The notes: generated by a model from the letters alone, not told the origin. A stretch of DNA of 64,000 bases from Modestobacter sp. VKM Ac-2984 (GCF_026967985.1 NZ_JAPVBJ010000003.1:495101-559100), one strand, 5' to 3'; positions 51,109-59,689 are shown, counted from the stretch's first letter. A program made the numbers and translations.

Positions 51109-52404
51109 ATGCGGCGTTCGGGGCGAACAGCTCTCTCGGTGCTGTGCGGCAGCGCGGTGCTGCTGACGGCCACTGCCTGTGGTGGCGGTGAGGAAACCAG
51201 TGCAGCCGGGGGTGACGACAACACGATCACCTGGTGGCACAACTCCAACAACGAGCCCGGCCGGGGCTACTACGAGCAGGTGGCCGCGGAGTTCGAGGAG
51301 GCGAACCCGGGGGTCGAGGTCGAGGTCGAGGCCATGGCCCACGAGGACATGGTCGACCGACTGGCGGCGGCCTTCCAGAGCGGCGACCTGCCGGACGTGT
51401 ACATGGAGCGCGGCGGCGGCGAGCTCGCCGACCACGTGGAGGCCGGCCTGGTCCGCGATCTCACCCAGGAGTCCGACGAGGCGATCGAGAAGCTCGGCGG
51501 CAACGTGTCCGGGTGGCAGGTCGACGGCCAGACCTACGCACTGCCGTTCTCCCTCGGCGTCGTCGGCTTCTGGTACAACACCGAGCTCTTCGAGCAGGCC
51601 GGGATCACCGAGGCCCCGCAGACGATGGAGGAGCTCTACGCGGCCATCGAGAAGCTGAAGGCCGCGGGCATCACGCCCCTCTCGGTCGGCGCGGGCGACA
51701 AGTGGCCCGCCGCTCACTACTGGTACTACACGGCGCTGCGCGCCTGCGGCCAGGACGTCCTCGAGGACGCCGTCACCAGCCTCGACTTCACCGACGAGTG
51801 CTTCGTCGAGGCCGGCGAGGTCCTGGAGGAGCTGCTGGCCACCGAGCCGTTCAACCCCGGCTTCCTCACGACCCCGGCACAGGAGGGGGCCACCTCGGCC
51901 TCCGGCCTGCTCGCCACCGACCAGGTCGCGATGGAGCTGGCCGGCCACTGGGAGCCCGGCGTCATGCAGGGCCTGACCGACGACGGCGCGGGCCTCGGCG
52001 AGAACACCGGCTGGTTCGCCTTCCCGGAGATCGAGGGTGGCGAGGGCGACCCCGCGGCACAGCTCGGCGGTGGTGACGCGTGGGCCGTCTCGACCGACGC
52101 CCCCGACGCATCGGTCGACCTCGTCAACTATCTGCTCTCCGACGAGGTGCAGACCGGGTTCGCGGAGAACGACATGGGCCTCCCGACCAACCCGGCCGCC
52201 ACGAGCGCCGTCTCCGACCCGGCGCTCGCCCAGCTGCTCGAGGTCCGCGACGCGGCCCCGTACATCCAGCTCTACTTCGACACCGCCTTCGGGCAGTCGA
52301 TCGGTGGCGCGATGAACGACTCGATCGCCCTGATGTTCGCCGGCGAGGCGACGCCGCAGGAGATCGTGGACGCCACCATGCAGGCCGCCGAACTGGAGAA
52401 GTGA
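51109..52404 (+). CDS. Sugar ABC transporter solute-binding lipoprotein, family 1
   Basis: A 431-residue CUT1-type binding lipoprotein. Signal peptide MRRSGRTALSVLCGSAVLLT followed by lipobox-type ATAC and a polar tether. The mature protein has TITWWHNSNNEPGRGYYEQV, FQSGDLPDVYME, PFSLGVVGFWYNTELFEQAG and GGGDAWAVSTDAP. The ATG at 51109 follows AAGGGG. First gene of the binding protein-permease-permease-lacI operon beside xylan enzymes, so xylo-oligosaccharides are the probable ligand. Confidence 0.95.
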   Translation: MRRSGRTALSVLCGSAVLLTATACGGGEETSAAGGDDNTITWWHNSNNEPGRGYYEQVAAEFEEANPGVEVEVEAMAHEDMVDRLAAAFQSGDLPDVYMERGGGELADHVEAGLVRDLTQESDEAIEKLGGNVSGWQVDGQTYALPFSLGVVGFWYNTELFEQAGITEAPQTMEELYAAIEKLKAAGITPLSVGAGDKWPAAHYWYYTALRACGQDVLEDAVTSLDFTDECFVEAGEVLEELLATEPFNPGFLTTPAQEGATSASGLLATDQVAMELAGHWEPGVMQGLTDDGAGLGENTGWFAFPEIEGGEGDPAAQLGGGDAWAVSTDAPDASVDLVNYLLSDEVQTGFAENDMGLPTNPAATSAVSDPALAQLLEVRDAAPYIQLYFDTAFGQSIGGAMNDSIALMFAGEATPQEIVDATMQAAELEK

Positions 52405-52411
52405 TCCACCG

Positions 52412-53395
52412 ATGACCAGAGTGACCGCTGCGCCGGCGGCGACGTCCTCCGGCGCAGCGGTCACCCGGGGCGGCGCAGACGCCCCCCGGGTGACCGGCCG
52501 TCGCCGAGGCGGGATGCGTCGGCAGCGCCTCGAGATCCTCCTGTTCGTGACGCCAGCCCTGGCGCTGATGGCCGTCTTCGTCCTCTACCCGGTCTTCTCC
52601 GCAGCCCGGATGTCGCTCTACAGCTGGCAGGGCTTCGGCCCGATGGACGACTTCATCGGCCTGGAGAACTACCTGCGCGTGCTCACCGACGAGGTCTTCA
52701 CCGACGCGGTCATGCACAACTTCATCATCGTCTTCGCGTCGATCGCGGTGCAGCTGCCGCTGGGCCTGGCGCTCGCGCTGCTGCTCAACCGCCGCATCAA
52801 GGGTCGCGGGCTGCTGCGGACGATCGTCTTCGTCCCCTACGTGCTGGCCGAGGTCATCGCCGGCGTCGTGTGGTTCCAGCTGCTGCAGCCCCGCACCGGG
52901 CTCCTCGAGCAGGCCGTGTCGTCGGTCGGGATCCCGGTCCCCGAGCAGGGGTTCCTGGGCACTCCCGACCTGGCGCTGACCACCGTCTTCGTCGTCCTGA
53001 CGTGGAAGTACCTCGGCCTGGCCGTGCTGCTCTTCCTCGCCGGGCTGCAGGGCGTCCCCGACGAGCTCCACGAGGCCGCGCAACTCGACGGCGCCTCGTG
53101 GTGGCAGGTCCAGCGCCGGATCGCGGTCCCGCTCATCGCGCCCACCATCCGCACCTGGGTCTTCCTGTCGATGATCGGCTCGCTGCAGCTGTTCGACATG
53201 GTCTGGATCCTCACCGGCGGTGGGCCGGCGAACGCCACGACCACGATGGTCACCTACCTGATCAGCATGGGCACCCAGCGCAGCAACTACGGGATCGCGG
53301 GCGCGGCATCCGTCGTGCTCTTCCTCATCGGCTTCGCCATGGCGCTGGCCTACCAGTACCTGGTGCTGCGCCGAGACACGAAGGCCGACGCATGA
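52412..53395 (+). CDS. Sugar ABC transporter permease (MalF-type)
   Basis: A 327-residue inner-membrane permease with six helices, starting after a basic Gly/Arg-rich cytoplasmic head with ILLFVTPALALMAVFVLYPV. The EAA loop is ELHEAAQLDGASWWQVQRRIAVPLIAP, where it contacts the ATPase. Starts 7 bases after the binding-protein stop. It pairs with the next gene. Confidence 0.96.
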   Translation: MTRVTAAPAATSSGAAVTRGGADAPRVTGRRRGGMRRQRLEILLFVTPALALMAVFVLYPVFSAARMSLYSWQGFGPMDDFIGLENYLRVLTDEVFTDAVMHNFIIVFASIAVQLPLGLALALLLNRRIKGRGLLRTIVFVPYVLAEVIAGVVWFQLLQPRTGLLEQAVSSVGIPVPEQGFLGTPDLALTTVFVVLTWKYLGLAVLLFLAGLQGVPDELHEAAQLDGASWWQVQRRIAVPLIAPTIRTWVFLSMIGSLQLFDMVWILTGGGPANATTTMVTYLISMGTQRSNYGIAGAASVVLFLIGFAMALAYQYLVLRRDTKADA

Positions 53396-53432
53396 ACCGG
53401 GTGCAGCACGAGCGACGAGGAGGACAGCGCTG

Positions 53433-54269
53433 ATGGCACGGCGAGCAACCGCGTACGGGCGGGGCGGCCCGTTGGTCTACCTGGTGGCCCTGGTGGTCGT
53501 GGCGGTCACGCTGGGGCCGGTGCTCTACGGCGCCCTCGGCGGCTTCCGCAGCAACGCCCAGCTGGCACGCGACCCCGCCGGACTCCCCGACCCGTGGGTG
53601 TTCAGCAACTACACCAGCGTCCTCAGCAGTTCGGCGTTCTGGCAGTACACGCTCAACTCGACCGCCATCGCCCTCATCACCACGGTGGTGGCGGTGCTCG
53701 CCGGCGTGATGGCCGCCTACCCCCTGGCGCGCTACCAGTTCAAGCTCCGGGAGCCGCTGTTCCTGGTCTTCGTGCTGGGCCTGCTCTTCCCGGCCGCGGT
53801 GGCGATCATCCCGCTGTTCATCCTCGTGACCCAGGACCTGGGGCTCGGCGACACCTGGTGGGGCGTCGCGCTGCCGCAGGCGGCGTTCGCACTGCCGGTC
53901 ACGGTCGTGATCCTGCGGCCGTTCCTGGCGGCGCTGCCCAAGGAGCTCGAAGAGGCGGCCATGCTCGACGGCGCCACCCGCGTGGGCGTCTTCTGGCGGA
54001 TCGCGGTCCCGCTGTCGATGCCGGCCCTGGTCACGGTCGGCGTGCTGGCCTTCGTCACCTCCTGGAACGCCTACCTCCTCCCGCTGCTCCTGCTGCGGGG
54101 CGAGACGCGCACCCTGCCGCTGGGCGTGGCCGACTTCTCGACCCAGTACTCTGCCGACACCGCGGGGGTGCTCGCGTTCACCACCATCGCGATGATCCCG
54201 GCGCTCGTCCTGTTCCTCGCGATGCAGGGGCGCATCGTCAGTGGGCTCCAGGGCGCGGTCAAGGGATGA
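53433..54269 (+). CDS. Sugar ABC transporter permease (MalG-type)
   Basis: A 278-residue permease with six helices. The EAA loop is ELEEAAMLDGATRVGVFWRIAVPLSMPA, and the C-terminus ends FLAMQGRIVSGLQGAVKG as usual for CUT1 MalG subunits. The ATG is preceded by GAGGAGG. Together with the previous gene it forms the membrane channel; the ATPase is encoded at 39363-40430. Confidence 0.96.
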   Translation: MARRATAYGRGGPLVYLVALVVVAVTLGPVLYGALGGFRSNAQLARDPAGLPDPWVFSNYTSVLSSSAFWQYTLNSTAIALITTVVAVLAGVMAAYPLARYQFKLREPLFLVFVLGLLFPAAVAIIPLFILVTQDLGLGDTWWGVALPQAAFALPVTVVILRPFLAALPKELEEAAMLDGATRVGVFWRIAVPLSMPALVTVGVLAFVTSWNAYLLPLLLLRGETRTLPLGVADFSTQYSADTAGVLAFTTIAMIPALVLFLAMQGRIVSGLQGAVKG

Positions 54270-54312
54270 TCCGGACACCCGGGGTCGATCCCGGACCAGG
54301 AGAGGGTGGTCG

Positions 54313-55413
54313 GTGAAGCTCGACTCCACGCCGGACGACGTCGTCCCGACCTTGCTCGTGGACGGGTGTGCGAGCTCCAGCACGCGCCCTCCCACGCCCC
54401 CGTTGCGCGGCAGGGTGACGATGCAGCAGGTCGCCTCGGAGGCCGGCGTCTCGATCTCCACCGTGTCGAAGGTGATCAACGGGCGGTACGGCGTCTCGGC
54501 GGAGACCGTCGACCACGTCACCCGGGTGATCGACCGGCTCGGCTACGAGGCGAGCCTCGTCGCGCGCAGCCTGCGCAACCGTCGGACCAACGTCGTCGGC
54601 GTGCTCGTCATGGACTTCGAGCCCTTCAGCACCGAGGTCCTCAAGGGCGTGGCCGACGCCGTCCACGGCACCGGGTACGAGTTGATCGCCTACTCCGCCG
54701 GTGGTCATGAGGAAGCCCGGGAGGGCTGGGAGAGGCGCTCGCTCACCCGGTTGATGGCGACCCTGGTCGACGGTGCCGTGCTCGTCACGCCGACGGTCAC
54801 CGACGTGCAGGCCGACGGTCCGGTGGTGGCGGTCGACCCGCAGGCCGGGCCGTCGGCGCTGCCTGCCGTGGCCGCGCACAACCTCCAGGGCGCCCGGCTC
54901 GGGGTCGAGCACCTGATCGAGCTCGGGCACACCCGGATCGGCATGATCACCGGTCGCTCGGACCTGATGTCCGCGCAGCAGCGGGAGCAGGGCTACCGCG
55001 AGGCGATGGCCGCCGCGGGACTGGGCGTCGACCAGGCGCTCGTGCAGTCCGGCGGGTTCGAGCCGGACCTCTCGCGCGTGGCGGCTCGTGAGCTGCTGTC
55101 CGGCACCGATCGACCGACCGCGGTGTTCGCGGCGAACGACCTCTCTGCGCTGGCAGTGCTGGAGGTCGCGCAGGAACTCGGCATCGACGTGCCCGGTCAG
55201 CTGTCGGTCGTCGGCTTCGACAACATCCCGGAGTCCGTGCTCGCCGAGCCCTCGTTGACCACGGTGCAGCAGCCGATCCGCCGGATGGGCCAGGAGGCCG
55301 CCGAGATGCTCCTCGCCCTGATCGCCGGGGAGGACGTGCACGACCTCGACCGGACCCTGGACACCTCGCTGGTGCTGCGCTCGTCCACCGCTCCGCCCGG
55401 GCAGGTTCTCTGA
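54313..55413 (+). CDS. LacI-family regulator of the xylo-oligosaccharide transporter
   Basis: A 366-residue LacI/GalR protein with an unusual 35-residue N-terminal extension before the helix-turn-helix (VTMQQVASEAGVSISTVSKV, about residues 37-56). The effector domain has VVGVLVMDFEPFSTEVLKGV, HLIELGHTRIGMITGRSDLM, VFAANDLSALAVL and QLSVVGFDNIPESVLAEP. The GTG at 54313 follows AGGAGAGG, 43 bases after the permease stop, so it is cotranscribed. It probably binds the palindrome at 51010-51029. A start nearer the HTH (ATG at 54421) is the alternative. Confidence 0.92.
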   Translation: MKLDSTPDDVVPTLLVDGCASSSTRPPTPPLRGRVTMQQVASEAGVSISTVSKVINGRYGVSAETVDHVTRVIDRLGYEASLVARSLRNRRTNVVGVLVMDFEPFSTEVLKGVADAVHGTGYELIAYSAGGHEEAREGWERRSLTRLMATLVDGAVLVTPTVTDVQADGPVVAVDPQAGPSALPAVAAHNLQGARLGVEHLIELGHTRIGMITGRSDLMSAQQREQGYREAMAAAGLGVDQALVQSGGFEPDLSRVAARELLSGTDRPTAVFAANDLSALAVLEVAQELGIDVPGQLSVVGFDNIPESVLAEPSLTTVQQPIRRMGQEAAEMLLALIAGEDVHDLDRTLDTSLVLRSSTAPPGQVL

Positions 55414-55470
55414 CCGGTCCGCGTCCACCCCGGTGGCGGCCGACCCCGCGCGGACACCGAGCCAGTGACG

Positions 55471-55514
55471 ACGACTGCGGCCGCCGACCCGAGTGGGTCG
55501 GCGGCCGCAGTCGT
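55471..55514. terminator. Strong hairpin terminator after lacI
   Basis: A perfect 20-base stem (ACGACTGCGGCCGCCGACCC with its complement) and loop GAGT lie 57 bases beyond the lacI stop. It marks the right edge of the xylan island. Confidence 0.85.
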
Positions 55515-55523
55515 GTGTGGTCG

Positions 55524-55552
55524 GCCCTCCTGCCGCGCGCGGGCAGGAGGGC
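55524..55552. terminator. Hairpin terminator of the pseudouridine synthase gene
   Basis: An 11-base stem GCCCTCCTGCC/GGCAGGAGGGC with a 7-base loop lies just beyond the stop of the leftward gene at 55559. Two adjacent hairpins insulate the converging genes. Confidence 0.75.
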
Positions 55553-55558
55553 GTTCGG

Positions 55559-56401
55559 TCAGAGGCCGACGAGCTCGTGCAGGGCGCCGACCTCGGTACG
55601 GGTGAGCTTGCGGATCGTGCCGCTGCGCATCCGGGCCAGCTCGATCGGCCCGATGGCGGTGCGGGTGAGCCGGTTGACCGGCAGCCCGACCTCGTCCAGC
55701 AGCCGGCGCACGACGTGCTTGCGGCCCTCGTGCAGCACGACCTCGACCACCGACTGGCCGGCGTGGGTGTCCACGACCTGGAAGGAGTCGACGACGACGG
55801 GGCCGTCCTCCAGCTCCACGCCCTTGCGCAGCCGGCGGGTCACGTCCCGCGACACCGAGCCGCTGACCTGCGCCAGGTAGGTCTTCTTCACCTCGTAGGA
55901 GGGGTGCGCCAGCCGGTGGGCCAGCTCGCCGTCGGTGGTGAGCAGCAGCAGGCCCTCGGTGTCCTGGTCCAGCCGGCCGACGTGCACCAGCCCGGTGGCC
56001 AGGTCGCCCATCATGTCGCCGACGGTGGGTCGCCCGCGGTCGTCGCTCATCGACGTGATGACGCCGAAGGGCTTGTTCATCGCGTAGGTGACCTTGTCGT
56101 TGCGGATGTCGATCCGCCGGCCGTCGACGGCGATGACGACGGTGTCCGGGTCGACCCGCTTGCCCTGGACCCGGACGACCTGGCCGTCCACCGAGATGCG
56201 GCCCTGGTCGATCATGTCCTCGCACACCCGGCGGGAGCCGACGCCGGCCCGGGCGAGGACCTTCTGCAGTCGTTCGCCGGGGGCGTCGTCGTCGGGCTCG
56301 GTCGGCTCGGCGTCCCGGGGGTGCGCCGGGGCGAGCTCCATGTCCTCGGACCAGCCCTCGCCGCCGGAGGTGGTGGGCGTGTCGTCTGCAGTCGTGTCCA
56401 T
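55559..56401 (-). CDS. rluB: Pseudouridine synthase, RsuA/RluB family
   Basis: A 280-residue enzyme making pseudouridine in ribosomal RNA (RluB acts on 23S rRNA). An acidic N-terminal segment is followed by an S4 RNA-binding domain (RLQKVLARAGVGSRRVCEDMI). The catalytic core has MNKPFGVITS and HVGRLDQDTEGLLLLTTDG with the catalytic aspartate; the ending is EGRKHVVRRLLDEVGLPVNRLTR. The ATG at 56401 has GGAG about 10 bases upstream; the frame open to 56602 is not supported. In actinobacteria this gene usually follows scpA-scpB and precedes cmk-der. Confidence 0.94.
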   Translation of the reverse strand: MDTTADDTPTTSGGEGWSEDMELAPAHPRDAEPTEPDDDAPGERLQKVLARAGVGSRRVCEDMIDQGRISVDGQVVRVQGKRVDPDTVVIAVDGRRIDIRNDKVTYAMNKPFGVITSMSDDRGRPTVGDMMGDLATGLVHVGRLDQDTEGLLLLTTDGELAHRLAHPSYEVKKTYLAQVSGSVSRDVTRRLRKGVELEDGPVVVDSFQVVDTHAGQSVVEVVLHEGRKHVVRRLLDEVGLPVNRLTRTAIGPIELARMRSGTIRKLTRTEVGALHELVGL

Positions 56402-56579
56402 CCCCACCAGTCTCCCATCTCCGTGCCACCCCGATCGCCACCTGCGACGGGGCGCCAGGCCGGGGCTGCCGAACTGGCCCGGTGTGCCCACCGTGGCCCT
56501 CGACAGCGTCCCCGGCGAGCAGCAGACTGCCGAGGGTGTGAGCCAGCTCACGTCAGTGCGCCCCGTCGAGGAGGATCCC

Positions 56580-57758
56580 ATGGACCGCATGCGGTTCGGC
56601 ACGTTCCTGGCCCCGTTCCACCCGGCCGGCGAGAACCCGACGCTGGCCCTCCAGCGCGACCTGGAGCTGATCGAGCACCTGGACCGATGCGGCTACGACG
56701 AGGCCTGGATCGGCGAGCACCACTCCGCGGGCACCGAGATCATCGCCTCGCCCGAGATCTTCATCGCCGCGGCGGCCGAACGCACGCGGCGGATCAAGCT
56801 GGGCACCGGCGTGACCTCGATCGCGTACCACAACCCGCTGTGGGTGGCCGAGCGGATGGTGCTGCTCGACCACCTCACCCGGGGCCGCGCGATGCTCGGC
56901 TGCGGACCGGGCTCGCTGCCCACCGACTCGATGATGCTGGGGCTGAACCCCACCGACACCCGTGAGCTGATGGAGGTCGACCTCGACATCATCATGCGGC
57001 TGCTGCGCGGGGAGACCGTCACGGCGACGACCCGGACCCACGAACTGGTCGACGCCCGGCTGCACCTGCGCCCCTACACCCAGCCGTGCTTCGACATCGC
57101 CGTCGCCGCGGTCGCCTCCCCCACCGGGCCCCGGATGGCCGGCCGGCACGGCATCGGCCTGCTCTCCATCGGCGCCACCCTGTCCAAGGACGGATTCGAC
57201 GCCCTCGCCCACCACTGGAGCGTCGTGGAGGAGCGGGCAGCGGCGCACGGGCAGACGGCGTCCCGGCAGGACTGGCGGCTCGTCGGGCTCATGCACGTCG
57301 CCGAGACCCGCGAGCAGGCCTACCGCGACGTCCAGTTCGGCATCGAGACGTGGTTCCGCTACTTCCAGAAGACCGCAGCCTTCCCGCAGATGGCGGTCGA
57401 AGGCGGGGACGCCAAGGAGATGATCGACTTCATCAACGAGGCCGGCATCGGCGCCATCGGCACCGTCGAGGACGCCCGGGCCCAGGTGCAGCGGCTGTGG
57501 GACCAGTCCGGCGGCTTCGGCTGCATGCTGCTGCTCGGCCACGAGTGGGCCGACCCGGAGGCGACGAAGCGCTCCTGGGAGCTCATCGCCCAGCACGTCA
57601 TGCCGCACTTCCAGGGCGGCGCCGTCTCCCACGCCCAGCAGACGCTCGACGCGAAGGCCCGCGCCACCGGCAAGCGCGAGGACTACGCGGCGGCCCAGCT
57701 GCAGGCGGTCGCCACCATGACCGAGCGGTACGAGCAGGAGAAGACCGGCGCGAACTGA
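56580..57758 (+). CDS. LLM-class flavin-dependent oxidoreductase (luciferase-like)
   Basis: A 392-residue member of the bacterial luciferase/F420 superfamily, a TIM-barrel monooxygenase or reductase. Family stretches: MRFGTFLAPFHPAGENP, YDEAWIGEHHSAGTEIIASPEIFI, TRRIKLGTGVTSIAYHNPL, LDHLTRGRAMLGCGPGSLPTD and GRHGIGLLSIGATL. The ATG at 56580 has AGGAGG 6 bases upstream; the frame open to 56088 overlaps rluB antisense. It faces the opposite way to the surrounding scp and rluB genes, so it is a separate insertion in that block. Resembles the alkanal/limonene monooxygenase-like group; substrate unknown. Confidence 0.9.
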   Translation: MDRMRFGTFLAPFHPAGENPTLALQRDLELIEHLDRCGYDEAWIGEHHSAGTEIIASPEIFIAAAAERTRRIKLGTGVTSIAYHNPLWVAERMVLLDHLTRGRAMLGCGPGSLPTDSMMLGLNPTDTRELMEVDLDIIMRLLRGETVTATTRTHELVDARLHLRPYTQPCFDIAVAAVASPTGPRMAGRHGIGLLSIGATLSKDGFDALAHHWSVVEERAAAHGQTASRQDWRLVGLMHVAETREQAYRDVQFGIETWFRYFQKTAAFPQMAVEGGDAKEMIDFINEAGIGAIGTVEDARAQVQRLWDQSGGFGCMLLLGHEWADPEATKRSWELIAQHVMPHFQGGAVSHAQQTLDAKARATGKREDYAAAQLQAVATMTERYEQEKTGAN

Positions 57759-57762
57759 CCGC

Positions 57763-58722
57763 TCACGCGTCGGGGTGCTCGTCCACCATCGCGGCGGTGT
57801 CGGGCAGCAGCGGGGCCAGCTCGGGCAGCTCGTCCAGGCCGGTGAGCCCCAGCCGCTCGAGGAACAGCGGCGTCGTCACGTACAGGCCTCCCCCGGTGTC
57901 CGGGTCGGAGCCTGCCTCGCGGATCAGGCCGCGGGAGACCAGCGTGCGGACGACGGCGTCCACCCCGACCCCGCGGATCGCCGACACCCGGGCCCGGGTC
58001 ACCGGCTGCCGGTAGGCGATGACGGCGAGGGTCTCCAACGCGGCCTGGGTGAGCCGGCTGCGCTGACCCTCCAGGAGGTGCCGCTCCACGACCGGGGCGT
58101 GCTCCTCCCGGGTGTAGAGCCGCCACCCCTCCCCCACCCGGCGCAGGGCGATGCCGGCCCGCCGGTGGTCGTAGTCGGCGGCCAGCGCGGTCAGCTCCGC
58201 CCGCACGCGGGCGACCGGGCAGCGCAGCGCCGCGGCCAGTGAGCCCTCGTCGATCGGGGAGTCGATGACGAACAGCAGCGCCTCCAGCCCGCCCCGCACC
58301 GCCGCCGGCTCCAGCTCCTCGGCCATCGGCTCGTCGGTGACCGGGCCCGCGGTCACGGCCTCCTCGACCGGGGCCTCCCGCTCGGGGACCTCCTCGAGCT
58401 GGACCGGGGGCGCCGCCGGTGCCCGGCCCAGCGGGGCCGGGTCCGGCTCCCGGCCGGGGACGTCGCCGGGCGGCGGCGCGGCCGGGGCACCGAGGTCGGC
58501 GGCCAGCTGGGCGGCCACCTGCTCCCAGCCGGCGACCACGGCCTCCTCGTCGTGCTCCTCCAGGGTCGCGGCGAGCTCGGCGGCGACGGCGTCCCAGGAG
58601 AACGGCGGCGGCACCGCCTGCTCCGTCGCCTCTCCACCGTCCGTCGCTCCTCCACCGCCCGCCGCCTCGACACCGTCGGGGTCGACGCCGTCCGGCCGGT
58701 CGTCGTCCGGCTGGTCGCTCAT
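57763..58722 (-). CDS. scpB: Segregation and condensation protein B
   Basis: A 319-residue ScpB, partner of SMC and ScpA in chromosome condensation. The winged-helix core starts near residue 140 (RGGLEALLFVIDSPIDEGSL) and includes RLTQAALETLAVIAYRQPVTR, IRGVGVDAVVRTLVSRGLI and TTPLFLERLGLTGLDELP. The first 140 residues or so are an acidic Pro/Ala/Glu-rich extension, making it longer than the usual 190-250. It overlaps scpA by 4 bases (ATGA) and stops 4 bases from the converging oxidoreductase gene. Confidence 0.96.
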   Translation of the reverse strand: MSDQPDDDRPDGVDPDGVEAAGGGGATDGGEATEQAVPPPFSWDAVAAELAATLEEHDEEAVVAGWEQVAAQLAADLGAPAAPPPGDVPGREPDPAPLGRAPAAPPVQLEEVPEREAPVEEAVTAGPVTDEPMAEELEPAAVRGGLEALLFVIDSPIDEGSLAAALRCPVARVRAELTALAADYDHRRAGIALRRVGEGWRLYTREEHAPVVERHLLEGQRSRLTQAALETLAVIAYRQPVTRARVSAIRGVGVDAVVRTLVSRGLIREAGSDPDTGGGLYVTTPLFLERLGLTGLDELPELAPLLPDTAAMVDEHPDA

Positions 58723-59585
58723 CCGTACTCCTCCAGGTGCTCGGCGGTGTCCGCGTCGATGGTGTCCAGGTCGATGGTGTCCAGGTCGATGGTGTCCGCG
58801 TCGATCTCCTCGGGCAGCCGGCCGCCCACCAGCGCCGGCCCGGTCCAGCGGACGTGCAGCTCCCCCAGCGGCGCCACCTGGTCGAAGGTGACCAGCTGCT
58901 GGCGGTACAGCTCCAGCAGCGCCAGGAACCGGGCGACGACCTCCAGGGTGTGTGCGCAGTCGCTGCTCAGCGCCCGGAACGTCGCCGTCCCGGCGGTGGC
59001 GATCCGGCCGCGGACCAGCAGCAGCTGCTCGGTGACGCTGACCGCGGGGGCGTGCAGGTGGGAGACGCTCACCGTCGGGGGCGGCTTGGGCACCAGCGCC
59101 TGGTGCGCGATCGCCGCGAACTGCTCGGGCGTCACGCCCAGCAGCACCTCGGGCAGCAGGTCGGCGAAGCGTTGTTCCAGGTCCGCGTTGCGGGGGAAGC
59201 GGCGGGCCGCCTCGGCCTCGCGGCCGCGGAGGAACTCCGCCGCCCGCTTGTAGGCCCGGTACTGCAGCAACCGGGCGAACAGCAGGTCCCGGGCCTCCAG
59301 GACGGCGAGGTCGTCCTCGTCCTCCACGTCGGCGGCGGGCAGCAGCCGGGCGGCCTTCAGGTCCAGCAGCGTGGCGGCGACGACCAGGAACTCACTGGCC
59401 TGGTCCAGGTCCAGCTCGTCGCCGAGGGCCCGCAGGTGGGCGATGAACTCGTCGGTGACCGTGGAGAGCGCGATCTCGGTGACGTCGAGCTTGTGCTTGC
59501 CGATCAGCTGCAGCAGCAGGTCGAACGGGCCCTCGAAGTTGGTCAGCCGGACGGTGAACCGTCCGTCGCCGGCCTCCCCCGTCAT
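58719..59585 (-). CDS. scpA: Segregation and condensation protein A
   Basis: A 288-residue kleisin subunit of the SMC-ScpAB complex. The N-terminal FTVRLTNFEGPFDLLLQLIGKHKLDVTEI contacts SMC; LLDLKAARLLP and the C-terminal winged helix TFRALSSDCAHTLEVVARFLALLELYRQ follow. The C-terminus ends in a repeated Asp-Thr-Ile-Asp tail encoded by the tandem repeat at 58746-58805. ATG at 59585; the preceding GTG at 59588 is equally possible, and the ribosome site is weak. Confidence 0.96.
   Translation of the reverse strand: MTGEAGDGRFTVRLTNFEGPFDLLLQLIGKHKLDVTEIALSTVTDEFIAHLRALGDELDLDQASEFLVVAATLLDLKAARLLPAADVEDEDDLAVLEARDLLFARLLQYRAYKRAAEFLRGREAEAARRFPRNADLEQRFADLLPEVLLGVTPEQFAAIAHQALVPKPPPTVSVSHLHAPAVSVTEQLLLVRGRIATAGTATFRALSSDCAHTLEVVARFLALLELYRQQLVTFDQVAPLGELHVRWTGPALVGGRLPEEIDADTIDLDTIDLDTIDADTAEHLEEYG
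58746..58805. repeat. 15-base tandem repeat, four units, inside scpA
   Basis: Units GGTGTCCGCGTCGAT, GGTGTCCAGGTCGAT (twice) and GGTGTCCGCGTCGAT follow without gaps. On the coding strand they give IDADT-IDLDT-IDLDT-IDADT near the ScpA C-terminus. Copy number could vary without breaking the frame. Confidence 0.9.
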
Positions 59586-59615
59586 CACCGGACCAGCCTA
59601 CGGCCGCGTCCGGGT

Positions 59616-59678
59616 GTTGATCATCGGCGATCGGCTGACCGACACGTCGGGCGGGGCAGCCACTCGCCGATGATCAAC
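59616..59678. repeat. Perfect 15-base inverted repeat in the scpA upstream gap
   Basis: GTTGATCATCGGCGA (59616-59630) and its exact complement TCGCCGATGATCAAC (59664-59678) are 33 bases apart, filling most of the 100-base gap between scpA and the small gene. The loop is too long for a typical terminator. It could be a protein-binding pair or a copy of a genomic repeat. Confidence 0.7.
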
Positions 59679-59689
59679 GGCGCCGTCCT

